Source of the DNA: Flavobacterium celericrescens
Lineage (GTDB): Bacteria; Bacteroidota; Bacteroidia; Flavobacteriales; Flavobacteriaceae
Direction of reading: 5' to 3'
DNA: 64,000 nt
Assembly: GCF_011392075.1 (NCBI RefSeq)
Contig: NZ_JAAJBV010000007.1
Coordinates: 1-64,000, forward strand
Shown here: positions 63,209 through 64,000 of the stretch, one piece after another
Layout: each line of letters starts with the position of its first letter
Numbering within the stretch: position 1 is the first letter of the stretch
Notes under the pieces: model-generated
The model's input: the letters and a program-made list of their open reading frames with translations, nothing else
Database searches by the model: none
What the model was told of the DNA's origin: nothing
Translations under genes and position numbers: made by a program

Positions 63209-64000
63209 GATATATGTTTATTGGTGGGCATTACATGAAAGAGGTGCTGTAGATAATTATGGAGATATTTTAGCTCCTTTTTTAGCTGAAAAATTATCAG
63301 GTAAAAAAGTGGTTAAAGTTTCGCATCCAATGCATCGATGGTACAAATGGCTCATAAAGCATTATGTTACAGTAGGTAGTATAATTTGCGCTGCCAGTAA
63401 GAATTCGATAGTTTGGGGAAGTGGTATTATAAAGGCAAATGAAAATGTTAGAGCAGCAAAGTTTGTTGCGGTTAGAGGACCAAGAACTCGAAATAGATTA
63501 TTAGAATTAGGATATGAAGTTCCTGAAGTTTATGGTGATCCAGCCTTGTTGTTGCCAAGATTTATTCCAAATGTAGCAGAAAAAAAATATGACCTAGGAA
63601 TTATTCCTCATTATGTAGATTATGATAGTGTTGTGGAGCAATTTAAGTCTAATTCAAAAGTTAAGGTTATTAATTTGATGACAGCTGATATTGTGAAAAC
63701 AACTCAAGAAATTTTAGCATGTAAACAAATCATATCATCATCGTTGCATGGTGTAATTGTGTCGCATGCATATGAAATTCCAGCTCTGTGGGTTAAATTT
63801 TCCAATAAGTTGGCGGGTGATAACGTTAAGTTTTATGATTATTTCGAATCGTTAGACATTTCTTATACACAAGAATTTTATATTGATCCAACAAAAAGTA
63901 CAATTGCGGATTTTGAAACATTATTAATCGAAAATAGTTCGATTTTATTACCATCGCCAGCAATTCTAAAACAAAGACAAGAAGCCCTTTTTGCATCTTG
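63195..64000 (+). CDS. Polysaccharide pyruvyl transferase family protein (3' end cut by window)
   Basis: An open frame runs from ATG 63195 (or ATG 63201) to the window edge without a stop. The readable part is about 266 residues. It begins NKIYVYWWALHERGAVDNYGD, has FVAVRGPRTRNRLLELGYEV (about residues 93-112) and VYGDPALLLPRF. ISSSLHGVIVSHAYEIPALWV (about 177-197) with the Ser-Leu-His-Gly core is the signature of pyruvyl transferases such as ExoV, GumL and CsaB. It would add ketal pyruvate to a sugar of the glycan, giving acidic charge. It overlaps the preceding acyltransferase. Confidence 0.85.
   Translation, partial: MLMNKIYVYWWALHERGAVDNYGDILAPFLAEKLSGKKVVKVSHPMHRWYKWLIKHYVTVGSIICAASKNSIVWGSGIIKANENVRAAKFVAVRGPRTRNRLLELGYEVPEVYGDPALLLPRFIPNVAEKKYDLGIIPHYVDYDSVVEQFKSNSKVKVINLMTADIVKTTQEILACKQIISSSLHGVIVSHAYEIPALWVKFSNKLAGDNVKFYDYFESLDISYTQEFYIDPTKSTIADFETLLIENSSILLPSPAILKQRQEALFAS

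Overview
The window reads as chromosome of a flavobacterium-like Bacteroidota. The evidence is the AT-rich coding, the near absence of purine-rich ribosome binding sites, and repeated -33 TTTG / -7 TAnnTTTG promoters in front of operons (for example 4953-4983, 8559-8591, 53781-53813, 59959-59989). The ribosomal and housekeeping proteins also look like Flavobacteriaceae forms. No rRNA, tRNA, CRISPR array or IS transposase was seen. No reading frame of a recognised gene looks broken.

Layout. (1) 1-4822: two facing arrays of 7-bp repeats, rarA (minus), a rhomboid protease (plus), rlmB and an Omp85-type outer-membrane protein (both minus). (2) 5037-22271: the str-S10-spc-alpha ribosomal superoperon (rpsL-rpsG-fusA-rpsJ, then rplC to rplQ with secY, infA, rpmJ and rpoA), with a terminator and new promoter after rpsJ and structured leaders before rpsH, rpsD and rplQ. 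(3) 22405-32417: housekeeping genes carA, eno, gltA, an LEA-like helical protein, two pentein-fold enzymes (amidinotransferase-like and CtlX) with an unrecognised 54-residue membrane protein between them, MarC, a CoA-binding protein, a sodium:solute symporter and recR. (4) 32558-64000: a surface-glycan locus that runs off the right edge.

The glycan locus starts with wza-wzc. It then has genes for nucleotide sugars: a UDP-GlcNAc 4-epimerase, two UDP-sugar 6-dehydrogenases, the three enzymes for UDP-L-FucNAc, and PglF/PglE/PglD for UDP-N,N'-diacetylbacillosamine. It also has a Wzx flippase, a Wzy polymerase, four GT4-type glycosyltransferases, an FkbM methyltransferase, acyltransferases and a PglC-like initiating phosphosugar transferase. 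After pglF comes a second wza-wzc pair, a convergent PHP-type tyrosine phosphatase, and then a Wzm/Wzt ABC exporter followed by an acyltransferase and a pyruvyl transferase. The locus therefore carries both Wzx/Wzy and ABC export machinery and two copies of the outer-membrane export and chain-length control unit.

The most unusual signal is a family of 7-bp repeats of the form AGTnnnn. They abut stop or start codons at five places: 1-203, 50044-50078, 51366-51379, 60892-60919 and 61316-61343. Two facing arrays bracket a four-helix-bundle (S23/ivp family) gene that splits wzm from wzt. The window-start arrays have the same facing arrangement with only 7 bp between them. This looks like a small gene cassette with heptamer ends and a possible empty site. 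A second strong candidate is an attenuator-like RNA switch immediately before rpsD.
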